NCBI RefSeq assembly: GCF_046736345.1
Contig: NZ_CP157210.1
Coordinates: 2,790,001 to 2,854,000 of the forward strand
From: Hyphococcus formosus
GTDB lineage: Bacteria > Pseudomonadota > Alphaproteobacteria > Caulobacterales > Parvularculaceae
Direction: 5' to 3'
DNA: 64,000 bases
Part shown: piece by piece, positions 43,529 to 52,566 of the stretch
How the letters are laid out: each line of letters starts with the position of its first letter
Position numbering within the stretch: the first letter of the stretch is position 1
Position numbers and translations under genes: made by a program
The notes under the pieces: model-generated
Seen by the model: only the letters and a program-made list of their open reading frames with translations
What the model was told of the DNA's origin: nothing
Database searches by the model: none

Positions 43529-44419
43529 CTAAAACCGGCTCGATGCAATCTCCGCTTCCAAGACTTCGATAAATTTTTCTGCGGTTCTTGAAAGCGGGCG
43601 GTCTTCTAAATGAACGCAATAGACCTTGATTTCGGCTTCGTCGGTCAGGGGCCGGAAATAAAGATCATTGCGCTGACTTGCGCGCGCCGTGAATTCATCG
43701 ACAACAGCAACCCCTGCGCCGTGGCGAACAAGCGCAGCCGCGACATAATAGGTTTGAACGAAGATCGTTGCGTCACCAAACGCATCCACGCTTAATTCAT
43801 TGCTGAACAAATTGCCGACGACGCCAGCGCCTGTCAGGCGAATAAGGTCATGCCCCTTAAAGGCTTCCAGCGAAATACGATCAGGGGGATTGAGTAAATC
43901 CTCTTTGCGGAAAAGCCCCACAAGCTCTCCGGTTCCTACGACCATTTCTCGCAGGCGAGGGTGATGGGGCGCATCAAACCCAACTGTAAGGTCGGTTTGG
44001 CGCTCATAGAGCGATCGAAGAACATCGTTGTTATGAAGGGTTTGTAACTCGACCGAGACGTCTGGATTTTCACGGCGGAATTTCGCGATCGCCGCCGGGG
44101 CGATTTCCAGACCGATTGACGGCAACACGCCCAAGCGCAACAACCCATCATCGCCGCGGCGCAAATTCTTTGTCGTCTCACGCAGGGATTCTACGCGGTT
44201 ATAAAGCTCGCGCGCTTCCCGAAATAAAATATGCGCTTCATTGGTGGGCACTAACCGCCCACGCACGGATTGAAAAAGCGCAAAGCCAATTCGTGACTCT
44301 GCATGTTTGAGAACTTTACTGACGGAGGGTTGCGAAACGTTGAGCGCGCGTGCGGCGGCACTTACAGAGCCGGTTTCGTAAACCGCGTGAAAGACCTCGA
44401 TATGGCGTAAATTCATCAT
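43529..44419 (-). CDS. LysR-family regulator of the D-glutamate cluster
   Basis: From the ATG at 44419 (296 residues) it has a typical LysR HTH, LRHIEVFHAVYETGSVSAAARALNVSQPSVSKVLKH, and a periplasmic-binding-like effector domain. Another ATG follows immediately at 44416. It is divergent from the D-aminoacylase gene and upstream of dgcN-dgcA, the arrangement of the DgcR activator in described D-glutamate operons. That it senses D-glutamate or a derivative is inferred. Confidence 0.9.
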   Translation of the reverse strand: MMNLRHIEVFHAVYETGSVSAAARALNVSQPSVSKVLKHAESRIGFALFQSVRGRLVPTNEAHILFREARELYNRVESLRETTKNLRRGDDGLLRLGVLPSIGLEIAPAAIAKFRRENPDVSVELQTLHNNDVLRSLYERQTDLTVGFDAPHHPRLREMVVGTGELVGLFRKEDLLNPPDRISLEAFKGHDLIRLTGAGVVGNLFSNELSVDAFGDATIFVQTYYVAAALVRHGAGVAVVDEFTARASQRNDLYFRPLTDEAEIKVYCVHLEDRPLSRTAEKFIEVLEAEIASSRF

Positions 44420-44509
44420 AGGTCGATATATACTCCACAATCCCTGTTTGGCGATATTGGTGCGTGAGGATAGGCGTAATCGCGGCTCAACATTATAAGT
44501 TGCCGCCTA

Positions 44510-44522
44510 TACCCGCGGGTTA
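44510..44522. promoter_or_regulatory. Putative LysR box between lysR and deacylase gene
   Basis: TACCCGCGGGTTA, with a perfect ACCCGCGGGT core and TAT on both flanks. It is 88 bp from the LysR start and 114 bp from the deacylase start, in the divergent promoter region. It matches the site at 50887 at 11 of 13 positions. Confidence 0.6.
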
Positions 44523-44636
44523 TGGATACGCTAAATCATGGTCATACTTCCCGGTTGACCGGATCATGAACCCCATGAAGATTCGCAAATTGGTTCGCCT
44601 TGGGCGAAATCGCCGATATTGCTGGGAGCGACGGGC

Positions 44637-46238
44637 ATGAAGATCGACATTGCGAAATTAACGGCAAAAATTACGGGGGCTGCCCTCGGCGCGAGTGCAT
44701 TGCTGCTTGGATGCACTGAAAGCCCAGTTCAATATGACGTTATTATCCGTGGTGGTGAAGTCATAGACGGGACGGGCGCGCCGCAGTTTCGCGCCGATAT
44801 CGCGATTGTCGGCGATAAGATCGAAGCAATCGGTGATGTAGATGGTGATGCAAAACAAATCATCGACGCAGCGGGCCTTATTGTTGCGCCGGGTTTCATA
44901 GACCCCCACGCTCATGCGGCACCGGGTATTGAAACCGCATCATTAGCGCCCGCACCACAGCTATTATATCAAGGTATCACAACGGTGATCCTTAATCCGG
45001 ATGGTGGTGGCCCATCACGATTGGCACCGCAAATCGAGAATCTGAAATCTAACCGACCCGGGGTCAATACGGCTTTGGCTATTGGCCATAACGCCGTGCG
45101 GCGCGAAATCATGGGCGAAGAAGATCGGGAACCTACCATGGCGGAGCAAGCCGCGATGGAAGGGCTCGTGAAAGATGCGATGGAGGCAGGGGCGCTGGGG
45201 CTATCATCGGGGCCTTTCTATACGCCGGGGAAATATTCCAAGACGCAAGAGATCATAGGGCTTGCGTCGGTCGCGGCGAATTATCCGGTTGCGTTTCACA
45301 CAAGCCACATCCGCGATGAATCGAATTACGATATCGGTGTCTTGGCCGCTATCGAAGAGGTGATTGAGATTTCGCGGCAAACGGGAATAACGGGCATCGT
45401 CACCCATATGAAAATGCTTGGCCCACAAGTCTGGGGTAAGTCATCAGATGCGATCGCGCTAATAGAGAACGCGCGCCGCGAGGGTGTTTCGGTGTGGGCG
45501 GATCAATATCCTTATACCGCGTCGGGAACGTCGCTAAAGGCCGCGTTGGTCCCCGGTTGGGCAAGAAATGGTGGCGACCAGGAAATGATCCGCAGACTGT
45601 ATAACCCAGTACAGAGAGCGAAGATTAGATCAGAGATGGCGACCAATCTCGAACGCCGCGCGGGGGCGGGCGCAATCATGATCCGGAATTACGCGCCCAA
45701 CCCCGACTATGTGGGTATGCGCCTTGATGAAATCGCCGAGGACATGGGGCTTGATCCTTTGGATGCTGCAATTGAGCTTTTAATCAATGACAGCCCGTCG
45801 ATCATTTCCTTCAATATGAGCGAACAAGACCTTGAAGCGATCATGAAGCAGCCTTGGACCATGACAAGCTCTGACGGAACGCTGTCAGAACCCGGCAGTC
45901 GGCTTGAACACCCTCGCTCTTTTGGTGCCTTTCCGCGCAAAATTCGTCGTTATGTTTTGGAGCGTGATACGGTATCGCTTGAAGATGCGGTCCGTGCCGC
46001 AACCTCTTTAACGGCTGAAGTCCACGGCATTGAAAAACGTGGTACCCTCACAAAAGGAAACTACGCAGATATCGTCGTTTTTGACCTCGCCACTATCAAT
46101 GATACGGCGACCTATCAAAAGCCCGAAGCCATGGCCGCGGGCATGCAATTTGTACTGGTGAATGGCTCGCTCGCAATCAATGACGGGAAGGTCACGGAAA
46201 CGCAGCATGGACGCCTATTATTACGGGGACAGCAATAG
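44637..46238 (+). CDS. N-acyl-D-amino-acid deacylase, lipoprotein
   Basis: From the ATG at 44637 (533 residues; GGGAGCG upstream) the protein has a lipoprotein signal with lipobox LLGC, then an amidohydrolase barrel of the D-aminoacylase type. Metal ligands are seen as HAH (DPHAHAAPG), His in FHTSHIRDES and IVTHMKM, and Asp in TSSDGT. Where characterised D-aminoacylases have NCG, this reads NPDGG, so the bridging Cys is replaced by Asp as in some relatives. It removes acyl groups from N-acyl-D-amino acids. A periplasmic location implies pre-uptake processing. Confidence 0.85.
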   Translation: MKIDIAKLTAKITGAALGASALLLGCTESPVQYDVIIRGGEVIDGTGAPQFRADIAIVGDKIEAIGDVDGDAKQIIDAAGLIVAPGFIDPHAHAAPGIETASLAPAPQLLYQGITTVILNPDGGGPSRLAPQIENLKSNRPGVNTALAIGHNAVRREIMGEEDREPTMAEQAAMEGLVKDAMEAGALGLSSGPFYTPGKYSKTQEIIGLASVAANYPVAFHTSHIRDESNYDIGVLAAIEEVIEISRQTGITGIVTHMKMLGPQVWGKSSDAIALIENARREGVSVWADQYPYTASGTSLKAALVPGWARNGGDQEMIRRLYNPVQRAKIRSEMATNLERRAGAGAIMIRNYAPNPDYVGMRLDEIAEDMGLDPLDAAIELLINDSPSIISFNMSEQDLEAIMKQPWTMTSSDGTLSEPGSRLEHPRSFGAFPRKIRRYVLERDTVSLEDAVRAATSLTAEVHGIEKRGTLTKGNYADIVVFDLATINDTATYQKPEAMAAGMQFVLVNGSLAINDGKVTETQHGRLLLRGQQ

Positions 46239-46250
46239 GCAAGTGTAAAT

Positions 46251-46276
46251 GGTGAGCGGAAATTTTTCCGCCCACC
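46251..46276. terminator. Hairpin between convergent deacylase and peptidase genes
   Basis: GGTG-A-GCGGAAA (46251-46262) pairs with TTTCCGC-C-CACC (46265-46276). The centre is T-rich, and it is placed between two convergent stops, so it probably ends transcription from both sides. Confidence 0.55.
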
Positions 46277-46284
46277 CAAATCCG

Positions 46285-47499
46285 CTAGTCAATCAATAGC
46301 CGCATTAGCTCTTCTGCGGCGATTTCACCGATTAGGTTTATGCGTTCAAAATCAGTTTTGTCACCAAGCTCAACCGTGACACCGGGAATGTCATAGGCAA
46401 CATTTATCCAGGTTTTGAATGTCGGTTTTTCGCTATTGTGATTGGCATCCCGGACAATCGGATCATGCCCCGCAGCGACCAGACGCTCATTGATCGCTTC
46501 ATGCCATGCTTTAACGATCATGCCCTTGGGTTCTGGGCTATCCGGTTGGGTGTACAGAATATCGCGGCGAGTGGAATGAAAATCGAGCCCGGCAATCAGC
46601 GATTGCCCCGCGTCTATTTTCTCCGCAATCAGATCACGTACTAATTGGCTTTCAGGTCGCGTAAACGGCCCCCAATCCCGATTGAGATCTAGCCCCGAAG
46701 ATTCTAATCGCCAGTTGCCTGCGATAACGCCATCGGGGTTTAGCATGGGAATTGTGACAAGCCCGACTTTCTGGCGAAATTCATTCGCCATTGATTCATC
46801 GCGATAAAGCCGTTCGACAAAAGCCTTCATCGCAACAGCCCCTGTCGTTTCCGGCGGGTGTTGCCTGCCGATCAGGAGTAACCAATGATCGAGATCCTGT
46901 CCGGATTTAAGCGCGAATATATTTCGTCCCTGTGCGGATTCTCCGATGTTCTGGAATTCAGCCTGGTCATGGTTTGCAAGCGCTTTGAGCCAGCCATTCG
47001 TATCGCTGGGTAATATAATGGGCTGGGCCGCAATGCGGAGCGTACCGTCAAGGTCTTTGATCTTGAACGTGGCGCGCTTGCCGTCATCATGCACTTTGAG
47101 CTTGCTTGGCAAGGCTTGCCAGCCGGTCTCTTCCGTCCAGATTTTGGGGTCGTAGCGGTGCCAAAAATCCCCATATTCAAGGGTGATTTTTACGTCTCGT
47201 TCTGATTTCGTCGTGACGTCGAATGCGTACCAAGGGCTTGGGTTTATTGGTGTTGCTTCTGGCGTAATCGTCAGAACAAAATGACGTTTTCCTTTTTGAA
47301 AACACTCATTTAGACGGCCGCCATCAAACCGGGCGGTAAAGGAAACATTTTCGTATTGGCATTCCGGTCCGGATTGCGCTTTCGCTGGTTTCGCGTAGGC
47401 GTTGCCGGTGCATGTGAACGCAATTGCAAGCAATAAAAATGCCGTGCGAATGTTCTGAGAGCAGAGATTCACACGGCGCAATACCGTGGCGCTCATCAT
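46285..47499 (-). CDS. Exported M14 zinc carboxypeptidase with N-terminal beta domain
   Basis: The protein (404 residues from the ATG at 47499, with another ATG at 47496) has a signal peptide ending NAYA, an N-terminal beta domain (ECQYENVSFTARFDGG ... PWYAFDV) and an M14 catalytic domain. The zinc and catalytic residues are H-x-x-E in RQHPPETTG, NRDW with the substrate-binding Arg, DFHST and VTVELGD. The two-domain layout resembles cytosolic-carboxypeptidase/AGBL-type M14 enzymes, which cleave glutamate-containing tails; MpaA-like members cleave gamma-D-Glu bonds of murein peptides. Both readings fit the glutamate-centred neighbourhood; the substrate is unproven. It follows the TonB receptor gene by 21 nt. 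Confidence 0.85.
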   Translation of the reverse strand: MMSATVLRRVNLCSQNIRTAFLLLAIAFTCTGNAYAKPAKAQSGPECQYENVSFTARFDGGRLNECFQKGKRHFVLTITPEATPINPSPWYAFDVTTKSERDVKITLEYGDFWHRYDPKIWTEETGWQALPSKLKVHDDGKRATFKIKDLDGTLRIAAQPIILPSDTNGWLKALANHDQAEFQNIGESAQGRNIFALKSGQDLDHWLLLIGRQHPPETTGAVAMKAFVERLYRDESMANEFRQKVGLVTIPMLNPDGVIAGNWRLESSGLDLNRDWGPFTRPESQLVRDLIAEKIDAGQSLIAGLDFHSTRRDILYTQPDSPEPKGMIVKAWHEAINERLVAAGHDPIVRDANHNSEKPTFKTWINVAYDIPGVTVELGDKTDFERINLIGEIAAEELMRLLID

Positions 47500-47508
47500 G
47501 AGCGCCAC
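47486..47508. promoter_or_regulatory. 23-bp palindrome over the M14 peptidase start codon
   Basis: GTGGCGCTCAT (47486-47496), one central C, then ATGAGCGCCAC (47498-47508): perfect 11-bp arms that contain both candidate ATGs. As RNA it could fold over the start codon, giving translational control or limiting expression relative to the upstream receptor gene. It could also be a protein-binding dyad. Confidence 0.6.
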
Positions 47509-47520
47509 GCTTTAAGTTGA

Positions 47521-50500
47521 TTAGAATGATTTCCGTACGTCGATATAAAGGTAACGACCACGGGCGCTATGGTAAGATGCATCATATCCATTTCTTTCGT
47601 CGGCAAGTGGGGGCTCTTTGTCGAAGATATTGTTTACCCCGAAACGGAAACGAGTATCACTGAGAACGCCAGCGTCCTCAAGTTCGTATTGCGCATAAAG
47701 ATTAGTCGTCACCCAAGGTGTTACGATGAATGGTTCATCGTCTGGATTGAGACCTGCACCGGTATCGATAAAGCGGCCAATATAATTGACGCGCGCACCC
47801 ATACCGAGGCCGCTATCATGACGCCATGTCAGGTTTGCACCAAGACGCCATTTTGGCTGACCATTTTCAAGAATGATGTCGCCTTCTTGTGCAACATCAA
47901 TTTCATTTGAAATCTGGCCACTATCGATCGCATCAGCAATGGCGATTGATCCCGGTGAAAGGCTGACAAAGAACTCACGCAATTTCGTTGCGTTGAACTT
48001 GATGTCGAAATCACCGACCGCTGAACCACCGAAGGAATAATAAAGCGCGAAGTCGGTACCCGCGACATCGATATTCTCGTTATTGTCATAGGTGTCGTTG
48101 ATGAACAGGATATCACCGACCGGGGTAATACCTGTACCGGCGAAGAATGCGATATCATCTTCGTTCGGATCCGCACGAACAACATTCGGGTTTGATGATC
48201 CATTGAGGCGCTGAACCAGATCAAGGCTGATATGGTTCTGACCACCGAAGACGCCGACAACGCGTTTACGCTGGATGTCCCAACGGTCCATCGTGATTGT
48301 CAGACCGTTCAGGAAGGACAATGCACCGTCAAGACCGCGTGGTTCAAACACGAAGCCATAGGTCAGGTTGCGGTCATCCTCAGGCCCGATATCCGGATCA
48401 ACCGTCCGCCGCTCCTGCCGCGACTCCGTGAACCCTTCGCAATCGCTATAGTCGGCGAAGGTACCGTTTTCGACGCCAGCGTGACAGAAGACTGCATCGG
48501 TACGTGTATTTGAACGGAAGACCTCTTCATTGACCACGTAGAGGTTTGGAGCGCGGAAGCCAAGCGACCAAGCGCCACGGAACTTGATAAAGTCCACAGG
48601 TTTCCATGCCGCCGCGACCCGAGGCTTGATACCGCTACCGCCAAAGTCGGAATAATATTCATAGCGCGCAGCCGCCTGAATATCGAACGTGTTGATCAGC
48701 GGGATACCCATCTCAGGGCTAATGACCGGGATCGATGTTTCGACGAAGCCGGCCCATACGGTGCGCGAACCAGATGAATCAGGCGTCGGGCTGGAGCCCA
48801 TTACATCGCTGAGAATTTCTTGCCCGGTCACCATATCGGTAAATGTAATCGTACCATCAAGACGATCATCACGATCTTCTTTATACGCCTCATAACGGCC
48901 TTCAACACCAAGCGCGACACCAACGCCGCCGCCCGGTAGCTGGAATAGACCGCCATTGGTCAGCTTGAAATCGCCGACGGCAAGTTCAGTCTGGCTCAGG
49001 CGTTGAACGTCAATCATGAAGGGATCGATCACTGATTGCGGGTTCGGTGTGGAATCGAGCGAGAAGTTGGTGAGGTCTGCGCCATTGAACATGTTATAGG
49101 CGTCAGGTGTTTCATTCGCCAAAGCCTGTTGGAACAAGGTCGATGAAACCCGTCCGTCAGTCATGTCGTCGGTTTTCGCACGCGAATAAAGCAGCGCGGT
49201 GTCAAAGTCCCAGTTAGACTGGCGCACTTGACCTTTCGCGCCCAAGAGCGCGCGCCAAGATGTGTTTTTCACATTGATATGGCGCGGTCCAAGATCGACA
49301 AGGCGATAGCGTGCACCGTCAACATAAACCGGCAGCCCTTCAGCAGGCACATTTTCAAGGCCAGGAAGGCGGTTTGGATTGGCGGAACCATCTGAGAAAG
49401 TAACCGGACCGAATGGGTTCCAGTAATTGTTCGCGGGGATTACGATATCACCGCTAGCAATCGGCGTAGATGCTTCGAGCGTGCTGTCAGTTTCAGCGTA
49501 GTAATAGCCAAACTCACCATAAACCCGAACGCCATTGTCCATGTCGTGGTTCAGGAAAGCAAACGCATTAAAGCGATCGCGGTCAGAAATGATCTGGCGA
49601 ACAGGGCCAGCGTCATAGCGTAGTTCCCGATTTAGCGAGCTGTCATCAATGCAGATACCATCGGTGGCTAGATCATCTGCGGTCGTGCCGCGGCAGCCAG
49701 CCAATGTATCTGGCTGAATGTGAAACCTTCCGCCGGACGTCGTCAGGATTTCACCATTCTGGCGGACACGGGTCGATGAGGTTGTGTTCAGCGTAAACTG
49801 GCCCCAAGGCGAGCGTGTCGAGCGGTTGTCGAAAGAAACATCGCCTTCAAAATATCCGCCCTCCAGGAAGGGGCGCAGATCGTTGCTGGCCGAAAAGTCT
49901 TGCTCGCTTGCGAAAAGGCCATCGCGACGCGAATATTCAGCCGAAAAATTGATATTGGTCTTGCCGTCATTGAAGGTCTTGCCGGCCTGAAGACGGAAGC
50001 TTTGTTCGTCTAGTTCCGTGTCTTCGGCAGTTCCATGGCGTACTGAAAGCGCCAATCCTTCGTAATCATCGTCGAGAATTGTGTTGAACACACCGGCAAC
50101 GGCATCGGTGCCGTAAATCGCGGATGCGCCATCATTCAACACCTCAACGCGTGAGATATTCGATACGGGCAGGGCGTTCACATTGGTTGTGACCACTGGT
50201 GTCGAGAGTTCCGCTTGCGTGCCGGGGTGGGCCACGACGCGGCGGCCATTCAGCAAGACCAGCGTACCGCTGGAGCCAATCGAGCGCAGGTTGATCGATG
50301 AAACGTCACCGCGCGCGTTGTTGACCGTACTATTGTTGTCGTCGCGGAATTCTGTTGCGCCTTGTGCCGGCAGCGCGGCAACAAGATCTTCGCCGTCGAT
50401 ACCGCCAACAGCCGCAATATCGTCTGCGCCGATCACCGTTACCGGGAGGGCCTCGTTGATGCGTGCTCCACGAATATTTGTCCCGGTGACAACAATAACA

Positions 50501-50604
50501 TCTTCATCGGCGGCCGGAGCATCTTGTGCTACGGAAACGCCGGACATGAATGCAAACGCCGGTGCCGCGGAAAGCAGTAACTTCGTTTTGATTGAATTTC
50601 GCAT
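47521..50604 (-). CDS. TonB-dependent receptor (second)
   Basis: The 1027-residue receptor has a signal peptide (MRNSIKTKLLLSAAPAF ... VAQ), the TonB-box-like EDVIVVTGTNIRGA, a plug with VEVLNDGASAIYGTDAVAGV, and a barrel ending in YLYIDVRKSF. GAGGGAAAA precedes the start. It is the first gene of a receptor-M14 peptidase unit and is divergent from the BCCT transporter gene across a 366-bp region holding one of the LysR-type dyads. The pairing with a periplasmic or surface peptidase suggests peptide uptake. Confidence 0.95.
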   Translation of the reverse strand: MRNSIKTKLLLSAAPAFAFMSGVSVAQDAPAADEDVIVVTGTNIRGARINEALPVTVIGADDIAAVGGIDGEDLVAALPAQGATEFRDDNNSTVNNARGDVSSINLRSIGSSGTLVLLNGRRVVAHPGTQAELSTPVVTTNVNALPVSNISRVEVLNDGASAIYGTDAVAGVFNTILDDDYEGLALSVRHGTAEDTELDEQSFRLQAGKTFNDGKTNINFSAEYSRRDGLFASEQDFSASNDLRPFLEGGYFEGDVSFDNRSTRSPWGQFTLNTTSSTRVRQNGEILTTSGGRFHIQPDTLAGCRGTTADDLATDGICIDDSSLNRELRYDAGPVRQIISDRDRFNAFAFLNHDMDNGVRVYGEFGYYYAETDSTLEASTPIASGDIVIPANNYWNPFGPVTFSDGSANPNRLPGLENVPAEGLPVYVDGARYRLVDLGPRHINVKNTSWRALLGAKGQVRQSNWDFDTALLYSRAKTDDMTDGRVSSTLFQQALANETPDAYNMFNGADLTNFSLDSTPNPQSVIDPFMIDVQRLSQTELAVGDFKLTNGGLFQLPGGGVGVALGVEGRYEAYKEDRDDRLDGTITFTDMVTGQEILSDVMGSSPTPDSSGSRTVWAGFVETSIPVISPEMGIPLINTFDIQAAARYEYYSDFGGSGIKPRVAAAWKPVDFIKFRGAWSLGFRAPNLYVVNEEVFRSNTRTDAVFCHAGVENGTFADYSDCEGFTESRQERRTVDPDIGPEDDRNLTYGFVFEPRGLDGALSFLNGLTITMDRWDIQRKRVVGVFGGQNHISLDLVQRLNGSSNPNVVRADPNEDDIAFFAGTGITPVGDILFINDTYDNNENIDVAGTDFALYYSFGGSAVGDFDIKFNATKLREFFVSLSPGSIAIADAIDSGQISNEIDVAQEGDIILENGQPKWRLGANLTWRHDSGLGMGARVNYIGRFIDTGAGLNPDDEPFIVTPWVTTNLYAQYELEDAGVLSDTRFRFGVNNIFDKEPPLADERNGYDASYHSARGRYLYIDVRKSF

Positions 50605-50970
50605 ATTATGTTTTCCCTCATGCGCGTCTTATTGGGCAAAAGACAGATAAGGAGTGTGCGCCTTTGCGGCGATTCCTGACCTGCTCCCTTGCCAAATTGG
50701 TTTTGGTGGTGCGCGTTATTCTTTTGTGATCTCTGGACGCGCAGCACCACGTTTAGTTGTGATCGATTGTGCTGCGCTGTCCACGAAAAATGAAATCGTT
50801 TCGTCGTATAAAGGCAGGGTGTGTTATAAATGCGCCAATAAACATGTGGAAATTGTAAGTTATGTTATGTGTAGCCTAAGCGTGTATAACCGCAGGTTAT
50901 AATGCTATGAACAAAGATGTATCCTGTGGGTCGATATTGAATAAGGCGTAGGCGTCGTAATTTTCTGAGA
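50605..50970. other. Divergent promoter region, TonB receptor / BCCT
   Basis: A 366-bp region without genes, AT-rich towards the BCCT side, where the LysR-type dyad TATAACC-GCA-GGTTATA lies (see 50887-50899). Confidence 0.6.
50887..50899. promoter_or_regulatory. Putative LysR box in front of the BCCT gene
   Basis: TAACCGCAGGTTA, inside the 17-bp dyad TATAACC-GCA-GGTTATA with perfect 7-bp arms. It lies 71 nt before the BCCT GTG start and on the divergent side about 280 nt before the TonB receptor start. It matches the lysR/deacylase site closely. Confidence 0.65.
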
Positions 50971-52566
50971 GTGAGGAAGGCAATTTTTCATCAAGTCATA
51001 GAAAAAACCCGCCCCTTGGTATTTTGGCCGCCAGTGATTTTGCTGACCGGCGCGCTTATTTTTAGCCTTATCGATTTTGACGGTTTTCACAGCTCCGTGA
51101 GCGCGGCCAATGGGTGGTTGCTTACGCATTTCGATTGGCTGTTCAGTTACGCCTCCTTTGCGGCGGTTGGCTTGATCGTTTGGGTAGTGTTTTCGCCACT
51201 GGGCAGCGTCAGAATTGGTGGCCCCTCGGCCAAGCCTATCCTCAGCCGGTGGAATTGGTTCTCGATTACATTATGCACCACGATTGCCATCGGAATTTTG
51301 TTCTGGGGCGCGGCGGAGCCGATGTTCCATATGAATGGTCCGCCGGAGTTTTCCGGGGTCGCACCCCATTCAGAAGGGGCGGAAAGCTTTGCGGTCTCGT
51401 CCATGTTCATGCATTGGACGTTCACGCCCTATGCGATTTATTCGGTTCCCGCGCTGGCATTTGCCTTGGCGCATTATAATCTGGGTCGCCCTTATTCTTT
51501 GAGTGGTCCTCTCTCTTTGGTGTTTGGCCGTGCGGCGCTCGGTAAATCCGGCGCGGTAATTGATGCGGTCGGGCTTTACGCATTGGTGGCGGGCGTTGCC
51601 GCATCACTTGGTGCGGGGGTCATGACCTTATCAAGCGGCATTGAAACGGTGTCTGGCTTACACGACACAACCTTCTTGCGCTTTGTCATGATGGCGCTGA
51701 TCGTTTCCGTCTTTGTGCTGTCATCAATCAGCGGTGTTCAGCGCGGCATAAAAATTCTCTCCGACCTCAATACGAAGTTCTTCTTTGCCTTGGTTGCCTT
51801 TGTGCTGATTGTCGGGCCGACCGGGAATATTCTCGCATTGGGGGCGGAAAGCCTGGTTGAATATGTAACGAAGTTCATACCGCGCAGCCTCGCGCTGGGT
51901 GAGCGCGCAAGTGATCCGTGGACGCGCGATTGGACGGTTTTCTATTTCGCAAATTGGCTTGCCTGGGCACCGATTACTGCACTTTTCCTTGGCCGGATTT
52001 CGGTCGGGTATACCGTGCGCGAGTTCGTGCTCTTCAATCTGGTTGCGCCCGCCTGTTTTGGTGCGGTTTGGATGACGGTGTTTGGCGGCGCGGCGATTGG
52101 CGCGGACGCAGGCGGCGGTGCGCTTTCTGCGGCGCTTGAAAGCCGAGGGCCGGAGTCCGTGATCTATGCTTTGTTTGAAACCTTTCCATTCAGCGCCATA
52201 ATCATTTCATTGTTCATTATCCTGACATTTATTTCCTTCGTCACGGCAATGGATTCCAACACCCATTCGATTACGGGCGTTTGTTTAAAGGGAACGACGA
52301 GCAAGGAGCGCAGGAACGCTGAATATCAGATGAAGATATTTTGGGGCGTTCTTGTGGGTGCAATCGCGTTTATCATGACATCCACAACGGGGATTGATGG
52401 GGTCCGTATTTTATCGAACCTAGGTGGGTTGCCGGGCCTGTTTATTTTGATAACCATGGGCATCGTCATCGTCAGGATACGTCTGGCATGGCTCGACGAA
52501 GTGCGTGCCGCGCGTCAGCCGGCATCCTCACCTGACGAACCCGCCGGGCAGGTAAGCGCCCAATAG
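50971..52566 (+). CDS. BCCT-family transporter
   Basis: The 531-residue membrane protein has about twelve hydrophobic segments and the BCCT signatures GILFWGAAEPMFHM, SSMFMHWTFTPYAIYS and WTVFYFANWLAWAPITALFLGRIS. BCCT carriers import quaternary amines such as betaine, choline or carnitine. Here the context is glutamate-derived compounds, so the substrate may be unusual. The GTG at 50971 is the first plausible start and its ribosome-binding site is weak. Its end overlaps pxpC by 39 bp on the opposite strand. Confidence 0.9.
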   Translation: MRKAIFHQVIEKTRPLVFWPPVILLTGALIFSLIDFDGFHSSVSAANGWLLTHFDWLFSYASFAAVGLIVWVVFSPLGSVRIGGPSAKPILSRWNWFSITLCTTIAIGILFWGAAEPMFHMNGPPEFSGVAPHSEGAESFAVSSMFMHWTFTPYAIYSVPALAFALAHYNLGRPYSLSGPLSLVFGRAALGKSGAVIDAVGLYALVAGVAASLGAGVMTLSSGIETVSGLHDTTFLRFVMMALIVSVFVLSSISGVQRGIKILSDLNTKFFFALVAFVLIVGPTGNILALGAESLVEYVTKFIPRSLALGERASDPWTRDWTVFYFANWLAWAPITALFLGRISVGYTVREFVLFNLVAPACFGAVWMTVFGGAAIGADAGGGALSAALESRGPESVIYALFETFPFSAIIISLFIILTFISFVTAMDSNTHSITGVCLKGTTSKERRNAEYQMKIFWGVLVGAIAFIMTSTTGIDGVRILSNLGGLPGLFILITMGIVIVRIRLAWLDEVRAARQPASSPDEPAGQVSAQ

